Of a stretch of DNA of 64,000 nucleotides, positions 38,801 through 46,008 are shown piece by piece (position 1 is the first letter of the stretch; each line of letters begins with the position of its first letter). A program made the position numbers and the translations under genes. This DNA is from Pseudomonadota bacterium (GTDB lineage: Bacteria; Pseudomonadota; Alphaproteobacteria; Acetobacterales; Acetobacteraceae): contig JAJZBM010000007.1 of assembly GCA_021798915.1 (NCBI GenBank), forward strand, positions 50,739-114,738. The letters are read 5' to 3'. Under the pieces are notes generated by a model, which saw only the letters and a program-made list of their open reading frames with translations, made no database searches and was not told where the DNA came from.

Positions 38801-40293
38801 ACGGCCAGCAGGGTGGGAGCGGCCAAAGCGGCTGGAGCAGCGGCGGCCAGAGCGGCCAATCCTCCGGCGGCCAGTCCTCCTCCGGCAGCCAGGGCCAGAA
38901 TTGCGACACCAACCAGCAAAGCGGCCAATGGGGTCAGTCCGGTGGCTGGTCCACTTCGGGCGATAACGGCCAGCAGGGCGGGAGCGGCCAAGGCGGTTGG
39001 AGCAGCGGCGGGCAGGGCGGCCAAAGCGGCCAGTCCTCCGGCGGGCAGGGCCAGAATTGCGAACAGACATCTCCAGGATGTGAACAGCAGCCATCGAACG
39101 GCAATACGGGATACGCCGATACGGTTACTGTGACAGCCAGCACCTGCCCACCGTCATCAAGCAATTCGGGTGGTTGTGACGACCAGCAGGGTGGCCAGAG
39201 TGGCCAGTCCTCCAGCGGCCAGGGTCAGAACTGCGACACCAACCAGCAGGGCGGCCAATCCGGTGGCTGGTCGTCCGCGGGCGATAACGGCCAGCAGGGC
39301 GGGAGCGGCTGGAGCAGTGGCGGCCAGAGCGGCCAAAGCGGCCAGTCCTCCGGCGACCAGGGTCAGAACTGCGACACCAACCAGCAGGGCGGCCAATCCG
39401 GTAGCTGGTCGTCCGCGGGCGATAACGGCCAGCAGGGCTGGAGCGGCCAAAGCGGCTGGGGCAGCGGCGACCAAAGCGGTCAAAGCGGCCAGTCCTCCGG
39501 CGGGCAGGGCCAGAACTGCGACACCAACCAGCAAAGCGGCCAATGGGGTCAGTCCAGCGGCTGGTCGACTTCGGGTGATAACGGCCAGCAGGGTGGGAGC
39601 GGCTGGAGCAGCGGCGGCCAGAGCGGCCAGTCCTCCGGCAGCCAGGGCCAGAACTGCGACACCAACCCGCAGGGTGGTTCCGGCAGCACTGGCTCGTCGG
39701 GCAATGATAACCAGAACTCGGGTTCCACCTCCTGTGTCACCGTGACCGCGACCGATACCAAGGAAATCCAGGTTCTCGCCGCCAATAGCGACATCACCGT
39801 CGGCGGCACGGCGCCCACCGGCAACCTCGCCAGCCTCTATGGCACCGCGCAGACCCTGGAATTCACCTATAATCCCGGCGACACGGTATCACTCGCCTCC
39901 GGCAGCACCGCGCTCGCCTCGGTTACCGGCGCGAACAGCCAATCGATGGCGTTCCTGGAAATCTCCAACAACGCCAATCCCTTCGCCAGCGGTGGCCAAA
40001 TCTACTTCGAGGGCAGCGTCAACGCCGGCGAGAATATCTACGCCGACGCGGCGCTCAACCCGCTCACCAACACCGCCAATACCGGGGCGAGCAGCCATTT
40101 CAGCACCACCCCCGGCGCCGAAACCTATGCCTTCATCTTCGGCAACCAAGCCGATTTCAACGCCGGTGACGCGCCGATCCAGACCATGACCTACGATACC
40201 ACCGGCACCCACGGCATGAGCCTCGGTGATACCATCGGCAGCCTGAAACTCGCCGGCTATATCGGCGATCACGGTGGGCATCTCGTCGCCTGA
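35854..40293 (+). CDS. Giant SdrD_B-repeat and silk-like Gln/Gly/Ser/Trp-rich protein
   Basis: A 1479-residue protein of unknown role, probably a surface or matrix component. Layout: a beta-rich N-terminal domain (1-184, no obvious signal peptide), and four tandem 116-residue SdrD_B/Cna_B-like domains (185-648, each opening SIGDNVFL and containing YDFTNL.PGTYQVQF). Next comes a DUF11-like domain (about 655-745, VTYTIDVTNTGNTNLYNLQVTDN). A low-complexity region (about 749-1294) is built from roughly ten units of 45-57 residues, most with one CDTN motif and GDNGQQG. The C-terminal beta-rich domain (about 1295-1479) has the block EISNNANPFASGGQIYFEGS and ends GGHLVA. Missing signal peptide plus conserved C-terminus would suit type I secretion, but no exporter is adjacent. 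GGAGGGGGG precedes the ATG. Confidence 0.88.
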   Translation: MSSSQTFPNASGFNLAFTTIAVSETDSGSVTPFIGQISTVTLLPVAGGEIEWAGFHTGVIAPGGSETLDFSYDVSSTNAADAITNLGLSMVPDSSVAAGVSLTAVETVYDPTTNAELGQITVNLANPTAPPYTAGDIPLSIGETSLKVDVQVIASVSSTAASSAQATFSEIDQTFGQTPLTSLASIGDNVFLDTADTGIQSGVNAGPGVAGVTVDLENSAGTVLETTTTNSQGLYDFTNLTPGTYQVQFVAPSGYTLSPQTSIANDLGSAPNQATGITAPITLTSGETLTNIDAGLVPLGSIGDNVFLSPNASGIQSGVNAGPGVAGVTVDLENSAGTVLETTTTNSQGLYDFTNLTPGTYQVQFVAPAGYDLTPQTSIANDLGSAPNQATGITAPITLTAGETITNIDAGLYQPASIGDNVFLDTADTGIQSGVNAGPGVAGVTVDLENSAGTVLETTTTNSQGLYDFTNLPPGTYQVQFVAPAGYDLTPQTSIANDLGSAPNQATGITQPITLTAGETITNIDAGLYQPASIGDNVFLDTADTGIQSGVNAGPGVAGVTVDLENSAGTVLETTTTNSQGLYDFTNLTPGTYQVQFVAPSGYTLSPQTSIANDLGSAPNQATGITAPITLTSGETLTNIDAGLVPLSSTGGTSPSGPSISVIKVPGSMVVNNCGQVTYTIDVTNTGNTNLYNLQVTDNIGTASNPDDITATPVLSNGYNVGDTSHSGVFTAGETWQYTVTVSYQTPSGGQSGQSSGDQGQSCDINQQSGQWGQSGGWSSTGDNGQQGGSGQSGWSSGGQGGQWGQSGGWSSSGDNGQQGWSGQSGWSSGGQSGQSSGGQSSSGSQGQNCDTNQQSGQWGQSGGWSSSGDNGQQGWSGQSGWSSGGQSGQSSGGQSSSGSQGQNCDTNQQSGQWGQSGGWSTSGDNGQQGGSGQGGWSSGGQSGQGGQSSGGQSSGGQGQNCDTNQQSGQWGQSGGWSTSSDNGQQGGSGQSGWSSGGQSGQSSGGQSSSGSQGQNCDTNQQSGQWGQSGGWSTSGDNGQQGGSGQGGWSSGGQGGQSGQSSGGQGQNCEQTSPGCEQQPSNGNTGYADTVTVTASTCPPSSSNSGGCDDQQGGQSGQSSSGQGQNCDTNQQGGQSGGWSSAGDNGQQGGSGWSSGGQSGQSGQSSGDQGQNCDTNQQGGQSGSWSSAGDNGQQGWSGQSGWGSGDQSGQSGQSSGGQGQNCDTNQQSGQWGQSSGWSTSGDNGQQGGSGWSSGGQSGQSSGSQGQNCDTNPQGGSGSTGSSGNDNQNSGSTSCVTVTATDTKEIQVLAANSDITVGGTAPTGNLASLYGTAQTLEFTYNPGDTVSLASGSTALASVTGANSQSMAFLEISNNANPFASGGQIYFEGSVNAGENIYADAALNPLTNTANTGASSHFSTTPGAETYAFIFGNQADFNAGDAPIQTMTYDTTGTHGMSLGDTIGSLKLAGYIGDHGGHLVA
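36406..37797 (+). repeat. Four tandem 348-bp repeats (SdrD_B-like domains)
   Basis: Units begin at 36406, 36754, 37102 and 37450, exactly 348 bases (116 codons) each. They are nearly identical at DNA level. Units 1 and 4 share the SGYTLSPQTS/SGETLTNIDAGL version of the second half, while units 2 and 3 share AGYDLTPQTS/AGETITNIDAGL, an A-B-B-A pattern pointing to unequal exchange or gene conversion. Confidence 0.95.
38100..39735 (+). repeat. Tandem 135-171 bp coding repeats (Gln/Gly/Ser/Trp-rich region)
   Basis: CDTN codons recur at 38401, 38566, 38737 and 38902, giving periods of 165, 171 and 165 bases, and again in a second block after about 39230 with shorter units. A non-repetitive interruption lies at about 39060-39180 (with VTVTAST and four Cys). 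Periodicity keeps several other frames open on both strands, but only the plus frame joins flanking folded domains. Confidence 0.92.
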
Positions 40294-40362
40294 AACACCG
40301 CTCGCCCGCCTTCGATCGAACGAAAACCGTTTGGTCGGAGGCGGGCGGCGGCGAGAGAGCCT

Positions 40363-40980
40363 TCAGCCGCGGCGGGGCGCGGCCCGCGCATGCAGCGCCA
40401 TCGCAATCAGTGAGGCGCCGCCGAATACCATGTCGATGCCGACGAGCAGCCCCAGCGCCCAGGCGAGCGTCCCCGGCAGGCCGGAAATGACGAGGCCGGC
40501 GAGAATCAAATCGATCACCCCGTTCCACATCACCCATTCCCATTTGCCGGTGAGATCACGGCGGTGGGAAATCGCCAGCATGATCATGAAAATGCCGTCG
40601 ATGATGAAAAACACGATCAAAACATAGGTCAGCGTCACCAAGCCCTGCAGCGGGTTCCAGAGCAGCACGCCGCCGGCGGCGACGGCGACGACCGCCGAAA
40701 GCAGCGACCAGCCAAAACCCGGCGCCTGCTGCGCCCGGAAGGTGAATACCAGGCCGGCGAAGCCGGCGAGCACGAACAGCCAGCCGAGAAAGATCGTCGC
40801 CGCCAGCCCGGCGAGCGGCGGCACGATGATCGCGGCGAGCCCGAGCAGGCAGAGGATGATCCCCTCGGCGAGAAACGTCCGCCAATGCGCATGCACGGAT
40901 TTCTCCAGAATGCCGGCGACTTGCGAGAGCGCCGCCGATTCCAGCGACAGCGGGGGAGGTTGGTTCTGGTCCTCGGCCAT
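40363..40980 (-). CDS. HdeD family (DUF308) membrane protein
   Basis: A 205-residue protein with six hydrophobic helices in two similar halves, characteristic of HdeD-like proteins: HWRTFLAEGIILCLLGLAAI, WLFVLAGFAGLVFTFRA, then GVLLWNPLQGLVTLTYVLIVFFIIDGIF. HdeD is linked to acid resistance in E. coli, but the biochemical role is not defined. The ATG at 40980 (MAEDQNQPPPL) is chosen; upstream residues in frame are not family-like. It is convergent with the giant repeat gene. The 69 bases between them can form an imperfect hairpin (CGCCCGCC/GGCGGGCG) without a T-run. Confidence 0.88.
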   Translation of the reverse strand: MAEDQNQPPPLSLESAALSQVAGILEKSVHAHWRTFLAEGIILCLLGLAAIIVPPLAGLAATIFLGWLFVLAGFAGLVFTFRAQQAPGFGWSLLSAVVAVAAGGVLLWNPLQGLVTLTYVLIVFFIIDGIFMIMLAISHRRDLTGKWEWVMWNGVIDLILAGLVISGLPGTLAWALGLLVGIDMVFGGASLIAMALHARAAPRRG

Positions 40981-41033
40981 GGGGCAACGACTCCATTTTG
41001 GTTGCGTATCTGGCTGACACCCTCGGCGAATTG

Positions 41034-43589
41034 TCAACCGGCGCGCATCAAGGGCGCGCAAAAATCCTGGAGCGCCGCCTCCGCCATCGGGCGGGCGAAC
41101 AGGAATCCTTGGACCAGGTCGCAGCCGAAGCGGTGGACATAGGCGAGCTGCGCCTCGGTCTCGATGCCTTCCGCGATCAGCGGCATGCGCAACGCGCCCG
41201 CCATGCCCATGATCGCCTCGAAGATCGGCTGCCGGTCGCCCGGCTGGCGGATGCGGGAGACGAAGGATTTGTCGATCTTGATGGCATCGAACGTGAAGGT
41301 GTCGAGATAGGCGAGCGAGGAATACCCGGTTCCGAAATCATCGAGCACGAGCTGGACGCCGAGATCGCGCAACGCGCGCAGCAGACGCAAATTGGCGGTG
41401 TTTTGCGACAGCAGCACCGATTCGGTCACCTCGAGCACGAGGCGCCCGGCGGGCAGGCCGGTCTCGCGCAGCGCGGCGGACACGGTTTCGTGGAGATCGC
41501 CGCGTTCGAATTGGCGTGGCGAGACATTGACCGAAACCTGGAGCGGCTGCGGCCAGCGGCACGCGGCGGCGCAGGCGTGGCCCAGCACCCAGGCGCCGAT
41601 CTCGGCGATCAGGCCGCTCTCCTCGGCGGCCGGGATGAAGGCGCCGGGCAGGATGAGCCCGCGTTCGGGATGGTGCCAGCGGAGCAGCGCCTCGATGCCG
41701 ACCATGCGGCGGGTGGAAACCCGCATGATCGGCTGATAGGCGAGCGCGAATTCCCCACGCGGAAGGGCGCGGGCGAGATCGGCGCGGCGCCGGTGGGCGG
41801 CCTCGAACGCGGTCTGCATGTCCGGCTGGAACAGCCAATGGCTGCCGCGCGCCTTGCTTTTGGCGACATAGAGGGCGCGGTCGGCCTGGCGGTATAGTGT
41901 GTCGGCATCGCGGATATCGGGCGCGGACACCGCGATCCCGATCGAGAAATTTGCGGCCAGCGACAGCCCCTCGATGACGAAGGGCGGCTGCATCGCGGCG
42001 TGGATGCGCTCGGCGAGGGGAATGGCATCGGCAACCGTCCTGACCGCATTCTGCATGATGGCGAATTCGTCACCGCCGCAGCGCGCCAGCACATCCCCGG
42101 CCCGCAAACAGGCTTGCAGGCGATCGACCGCTTGGCGAAGCAGCGCATCGCCCACCGGATGGCCGTGGGCATCGTTGATTTCCTTGAAATAATCGAGATC
42201 GAGACAAAACAGCGCGACGCGATCGCCCGGCCCCGATTGCGCGAGCCGGGTCGCGAGCTGGCTGAACAGGGTGGCGCGGTTCATCGCCCCGGTCAGGGAA
42301 TCGTGCGTCGCGGCATGGCGCAACCGCTGCTGTGCGGCGTGTTTTTCGGAAATATCGCGCAGAAACAGCGAAACATCACTCTCGCCGGCGACCAGGCTGG
42401 CCTCGAACCAGAGACCGGTCGGGGGCCAGAAGATCTCGAAATGGCTGTCTTCGCGGCACGCGTTCGCGCGGCTGAGGGCATCAAGGATGGTCTGCGCGTG
42501 GCTGGGCGCGAACAATTCCGCCGCCGGCCGCCCGACCGGGCTCGCGCCGAGGCCGAGCGCGCCGGTCGCCCTGGTATTGGCGAAGGTGACACGGCCTTCG
42601 CGATCGCAGACGATCACCGCGTCACCCGCTTCCTCCAGAACCCGGAAGGCGAGCGCTTCCGAGGCCCGCCGCGCCGCCTCGCTCTCGCGCAAGGCGGCCT
42701 CGATCCGGCGATAGGGGGTGATGTCCTGGGTGGTGCCGCGCATGATCGTGACCTGGCCGCCCGGGGTAAAAATCGGCTCGGCATGGGTCAGGGCGTCGCG
42801 GATCGAACCGTCGGGGTGCAGAATCCGATATTCGAGCGTGACCGGTTGTTTGGAGGCGACCGCGGCATAGAATTGCGCCATCGCCCGGGCATGATCCTCC
42901 GGATGGAACATTGCGCGCATCTGTTCATAGCTCACTGGCGCCGCGGACGGCGCGCGGCCCATGAGCCACCAGGTTTCGGGGGAAAACCACAGGCAGCGAT
43001 TGAGGACATCCCAGCGCCAGCCGCCGACCCGGGCGAGCCGATGCGCGGCGGCGAGTTCCTCGGTCCGCTGCGAGAGTTCCTGGGTCAGGGCGGCGAGGCG
43101 CCGGGCGCTTTCGGCGGCGCTGGCGTTCTGGTCCCTGAGCTGCTCGGCGAGCGCGCGGAGCGCGGTGATGTCGGCGGTCGTGCCAACCATGCGGAGCGGC
43201 CGGCCGGCAGCGTCGCGCGCCACCACCTTGCCGCGCGAGAGCACCCATTTATAGCCGCCATCCCGGCAGCGGAGCCGGTGCTCGACCTCGTAGACCGGGG
43301 TTCTGCCCTCGAAATGCGCCGTGATCGTCGCCTGGACATAGGCGAGATCGTCGGGATGGACGCGGGCGTAACTGTCTTCGATGGCGTTGGCGGGCGGTGC
43401 ATTTTCATAGCCGAGAATCGCGTGCCAGCTTTTGGAATAGCGAATCGTCCCGGAGACGATGTCGCGGTCCCAGAGGCCGGTTGCGCTGCCGTCGATGGCT
43501 TGCCGCCAGATATCGGAAAAATCGTCGAGATTCGGCATATCGCTCACGTCACGGCCTCGTCGCTGCCGCCGGGGGCCGGCCATCAGCAT
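41034..43589 (-). CDS. Multi-PAS GGDEF-EAL protein (c-di-GMP turnover)
   Basis: A protein of about 851 residues without membrane segments. Three PAS domains occupy roughly the first half: PAS-PAC 1 near 25-140 with LWDRDIVSGTIRYSKSWH and GYKWVLSRG; PAS 2 near 185-290 with WRWDVLNRCLWFSPE; PAS 3 near 310-420 with DAVIVCDREGRVTFANTRA. They are followed by a GGDEF domain (RCGGDEF, with RAGD as RxxD inhibitory site) and an EAL domain (IEALLRWHHPERG, LDDFGTGYSSLAYL, KIDKSFV). Both catalytic motifs look intact. The start at 43589 (MLMAG) has GGAAGGA upstream; an ATG at 43538 (MPNLDDFSDIW) is an equally plausible start. Confidence 0.93.
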   Translation of the reverse strand: MLMAGPRRQRRGRDVSDMPNLDDFSDIWRQAIDGSATGLWDRDIVSGTIRYSKSWHAILGYENAPPANAIEDSYARVHPDDLAYVQATITAHFEGRTPVYEVEHRLRCRDGGYKWVLSRGKVVARDAAGRPLRMVGTTADITALRALAEQLRDQNASAAESARRLAALTQELSQRTEELAAAHRLARVGGWRWDVLNRCLWFSPETWWLMGRAPSAAPVSYEQMRAMFHPEDHARAMAQFYAAVASKQPVTLEYRILHPDGSIRDALTHAEPIFTPGGQVTIMRGTTQDITPYRRIEAALRESEAARRASEALAFRVLEEAGDAVIVCDREGRVTFANTRATGALGLGASPVGRPAAELFAPSHAQTILDALSRANACREDSHFEIFWPPTGLWFEASLVAGESDVSLFLRDISEKHAAQQRLRHAATHDSLTGAMNRATLFSQLATRLAQSGPGDRVALFCLDLDYFKEINDAHGHPVGDALLRQAVDRLQACLRAGDVLARCGGDEFAIMQNAVRTVADAIPLAERIHAAMQPPFVIEGLSLAANFSIGIAVSAPDIRDADTLYRQADRALYVAKSKARGSHWLFQPDMQTAFEAAHRRRADLARALPRGEFALAYQPIMRVSTRRMVGIEALLRWHHPERGLILPGAFIPAAEESGLIAEIGAWVLGHACAAACRWPQPLQVSVNVSPRQFERGDLHETVSAALRETGLPAGRLVLEVTESVLLSQNTANLRLLRALRDLGVQLVLDDFGTGYSSLAYLDTFTFDAIKIDKSFVSRIRQPGDRQPIFEAIMGMAGALRMPLIAEGIETEAQLAYVHRFGCDLVQGFLFARPMAEAALQDFCAPLMRAG

Positions 43590-43682
43590 CCATTCATCGG
43601 TCCTTCCCCGACCACGAAGGCATTGCGGCCTTGTGCGAAGATTGCCCGGACAAGATTTAAAATCGCCTTTATGCGGCGCGCG

Positions 43683-44426
43683 TCACGGCGCGTCCTGCTG
43701 CCAGTCCGGCCGCGGTATGGCGCGGTAGGCGGCGCGCAGCGCCTCCGACCAGCCTTCGCTGATCATGCGGAAATAGGGGTCGTCCTCGCTGATCCGCCGC
43801 CGCCGCTCTATGCGCAGCGCATCGCGGCGATAGACCAGGAGATCGATCGGCATGCCGACGGTGAGGTTGCTGCGCAACGTCGAATCCATCGATACCAGCG
43901 CGAGCTTGATGCCGTCATAGAGCGCGGTGTCGAAACGCGCCGCGCGGTCGAGAATCGGCTTGCCGTATTTATGTTCGCCGATCTGCAAAAACGGGGTGTC
44001 CTCGGTCGCCTCGATGAAATTGCCGGCGGAATAGATCTGAAACAGCCGCATCGTCCGGCCAGCGATCTGGCCGCCGAGCAGGAAGGTCGCATCGAAGGTC
44101 ACGTTCTGCGCCTGCATCGCCTCGCCATCGACGCGCCACACCCGGCGCACCGCCTCGCCCACCAGTTGTGCCGCGCGAAACATGGATTTGACGTTGGCGA
44201 AGGTGGCGAGCGCCCCCTCGATCTCCACCCCCTCCTGCAGGAGATTGAGAACCGCCTGGCTCACCGCGAGATTGCCGGCCGCGAGCAGGGTGAGCACCCG
44301 CTCGCCCGGAGTCTCGAAGACGTGCATTTTCGAGAACGTGGCGATGTTGTCGAGCCCGGCATTGGTGCGGGTATCGGCGAGCAGCACCAGACCTTCGGCA
44401 AGTGCCAATCCGACGCAGTACGTCAC
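43683..44426 (-). CDS. Anbu-type proteasome-like protease (bacterial proteasome homologue)
   Basis: A 247-residue Ntn-hydrolase of the Anbu family. It starts MTYCVGLALAEGLVLLADTR, placing Thr2 as the predicted N-terminal nucleophile, and continues with TNAGLDNIATFSKMHVFE, GNLAVSQAVL and the conserved GEHKYGKPILDR and SMDSTLRSN blocks. The start codon is GTG with a purine-rich GGAGAGGGGAAAG upstream. Anbu genes normally sit in an operon with a transglutaminase-like protease, an alpha-E protein and a circularly permuted ATP-grasp enzyme; none is present here. Substrate unknown. It is divergent from the DNA glycosylase gene. Confidence 0.9.
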   Translation of the reverse strand: MTYCVGLALAEGLVLLADTRTNAGLDNIATFSKMHVFETPGERVLTLLAAGNLAVSQAVLNLLQEGVEIEGALATFANVKSMFRAAQLVGEAVRRVWRVDGEAMQAQNVTFDATFLLGGQIAGRTMRLFQIYSAGNFIEATEDTPFLQIGEHKYGKPILDRAARFDTALYDGIKLALVSMDSTLRSNLTVGMPIDLLVYRRDALRIERRRRISEDDPYFRMISEGWSEALRAAYRAIPRPDWQQDAP

Positions 44427-44516
44427 TTCTTTCCCCTCTCCGATCGCCCTGGCCGGAACCGCTGTTCAGGCGCCGAAACCGCGTCATTATGCCATCATGG
44501 CTCCCCGGAAATACAG

Positions 44517-45179
44517 ATGGCTTTGACCCCGTTCCCGGCGCCGCCGCCCGCCGCCCGCGCGGCCTTGGCGGCGCTTGCCGCGCGCGACCCGGGGCTCGCC
44601 GCGATCGAGCCGCGCTGCGGCCCCTTGCCCTGGCGCCGCCGGGCGGAGGGTTTCCCCGGCTTGCTCCAGGCGATCTGCGGCCAGCAGATCAGCAATCAGG
44701 CGGCGGCTGCGATCTGGCGCCGGCTCACCGCGATCCCCGGGGCCACGACCCCCGAGGGGCTGCGCCTCCTCCCCGATGCGGTGCTGCGCGGGGCCGGCCT
44801 TTCGCGCCCGAAAATTCTCCATGCCCGAGCCCTCGCCGAGGCTTTCGCGAGCGGCCGGTTGAGCGCGGCCGGGCTTGCTGCGATGGCGGATGAGGCGGCG
44901 ATCGCGGCGATCGCCGCGGTGCGCGGGCTCGGGCGCTGGAGCGGCGAGGTCTATCTTCTGTTCGCGCTGGAGCGGGAGGATGTGTTTCCCGCCGGCGATC
45001 TCGCGCTCGCCGCGTCCCTCGCCGATCTCAGGGGATTGGCCGCGCGCCCGGGTGAGGCGGCGCTGCGCGCGCTCGCCGAAGACTGGCGGCCCTGGCGTGG
45101 TCTGGCGGCGCGTCTCCTTTGGCATCACTGGCGCTTCGTCACCGGCCGCCCGAGCATGGACGATCTCCCGCCGGCGTGA
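44517..45179 (+). CDS. DNA-3-methyladenine glycosylase (AlkA-like, HhH-GPD)
   Basis: A 220-residue base-excision enzyme. It has the QAICGQQISNQAAAAIWRRL helix and the helix-hairpin-helix GVRGLGRWSGEVYLL-type segment, here AVRGLGRWSGEVYLL. The catalytic Asp lies in VFPAGDLALAASLA. It lacks the N-terminal domain of E. coli AlkA, as expected for the short Mag/AlkA type. The ATG at 44517 is used; the very long open frame upstream is antisense to other genes. Confidence 0.9.
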   Translation: MALTPFPAPPPAARAALAALAARDPGLAAIEPRCGPLPWRRRAEGFPGLLQAICGQQISNQAAAAIWRRLTAIPGATTPEGLRLLPDAVLRGAGLSRPKILHARALAEAFASGRLSAAGLAAMADEAAIAAIAAVRGLGRWSGEVYLLFALEREDVFPAGDLALAASLADLRGLAARPGEAALRALAEDWRPWRGLAARLLWHHWRFVTGRPSMDDLPPA

Positions 45180-45208
45180 CATTTTGTCCCGGCAAAGGAG
45201 TGACCGCG

Positions 45209-46003
45209 ATGACCGAAACCGATCCGGCTGCAAACCATCTCACCGTCACGCGCGAGGACAGCATCGCGATCGTGACCTTCAACCGCCCGGAACGCCGCAA
45301 CGCGTTCAACCTCGCCATGTGGCGGCGGCTCATGGAGATCATGGCGGCGCTTTCGGCGGAAGACGCGCTTCGCTGCGTCGTGCTGCGCGGCACCGGCGGC
45401 GCGTTTTCGGCCGGCGCCGACATCTCCGCCTTCGCGACCGAACGCGGCAGCCGCGAGGCGGAAGATCGCTATGCCGAGATGCTGCATGAGAGCATGCAGT
45501 CGATCCGGCTCTGCCGTCATCCGGTGGTCGCGCAAATCGAGGGGATCTGTCTCGGCGGCGGCGCCGGGATCGCGACGATGTGCGATTTTCGGGTCGGCGG
45601 CGAAAACATCCGCTTCGGCATCACGGCGCGCAATCTCGGCATCTGGTACCCGTATGCCGAAATCGATCCGATCATCCAGATGGTCGGCACCGGGGTCGTC
45701 GCCGAAATCCTGATCGAGGGAAGGATTTTCAACGGCACCGAGGCCTACGCGAAGGGCTTGCTCTCGCGCGTCGTCCCGGATGCGGAGGTGGCCGAAGCGG
45801 CGATGGCGCTGGCCCGGCGGATCGGGGAGGGCAGCCCGCTTTCGGCGCGGTTCCACAAGGCGGCGATCCGCAAGCTGCGCGGGCCGCTTCCGATCACGCC
45901 GGCGGAGGATCGGGCGGTGAATGATTTCGCCGCGACCGAGGATTTCCAGAACGCGGCGCGCGCCTTTCTCGCCAAGCAGAAGCCGCGTTTCGTCGGCCGC
46001 TGA
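45209..46003 (+). CDS. Crotonase-superfamily protein (enoyl-CoA hydratase-like, catalytic Glu residues absent)
   Basis: A 264-residue crotonase-fold protein. The CoA-binding and oxyanion-hole segments are present: VTFNRPERRNAFN, GGAFSAGADISAF and EGICLGGGAGIATMCDFRV. At the two catalytic Glu positions of classical enoyl-CoA hydratase (Glu144 in GGGCELA and Glu164 in FGQPEI of the rat enzyme), however, this protein has Gly (GGGAGIA) and Ala (FGITARNLG). Hydration of enoyl-CoA is therefore unlikely; another crotonase reaction is more probable. AAAGGAG precedes the ATG. It follows the glycosylase gene by 29 bases and converges with the hydrolase gene, with 5 bases between stops. Confidence 0.88.
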   Translation: MTETDPAANHLTVTREDSIAIVTFNRPERRNAFNLAMWRRLMEIMAALSAEDALRCVVLRGTGGAFSAGADISAFATERGSREAEDRYAEMLHESMQSIRLCRHPVVAQIEGICLGGGAGIATMCDFRVGGENIRFGITARNLGIWYPYAEIDPIIQMVGTGVVAEILIEGRIFNGTEAYAKGLLSRVVPDAEVAEAAMALARRIGEGSPLSARFHKAAIRKLRGPLPITPAEDRAVNDFAATEDFQNAARAFLAKQKPRFVGR

Positions 46004-46008
46004 CGCGC

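Noticed and set aside
35719..39543. Several long open frames on the minus strand and in other plus frames across the giant gene
   Set aside because: They arise because codon-periodic tandem repeats keep all frames free of stops. Their products are Arg/Pro/Ala or Pro/Trp/Leu repeats without domains, and they lack the flanking folded domains of the true frame.
38100..39750. Array of repeats that resembles a CRISPR array in periodicity
   Set aside because: Repeats are continuous, in frame with one long gene, and have no unique spacers of constant length.
40303..40347. Hairpin CGCCCGCC/GGCGGGCG between the giant gene and the HdeD-like gene as a terminator
   Set aside because: The loop is long and no T-run follows on either strand, so it was noted only in the neighbour's description.
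42000..44516. Very long plus-strand open frame continuing into the AlkA-like gene
   Set aside because: It is antisense to the GGDEF-EAL and Anbu genes, which have clear family motifs; only the part from 44517 matches a glycosylase.
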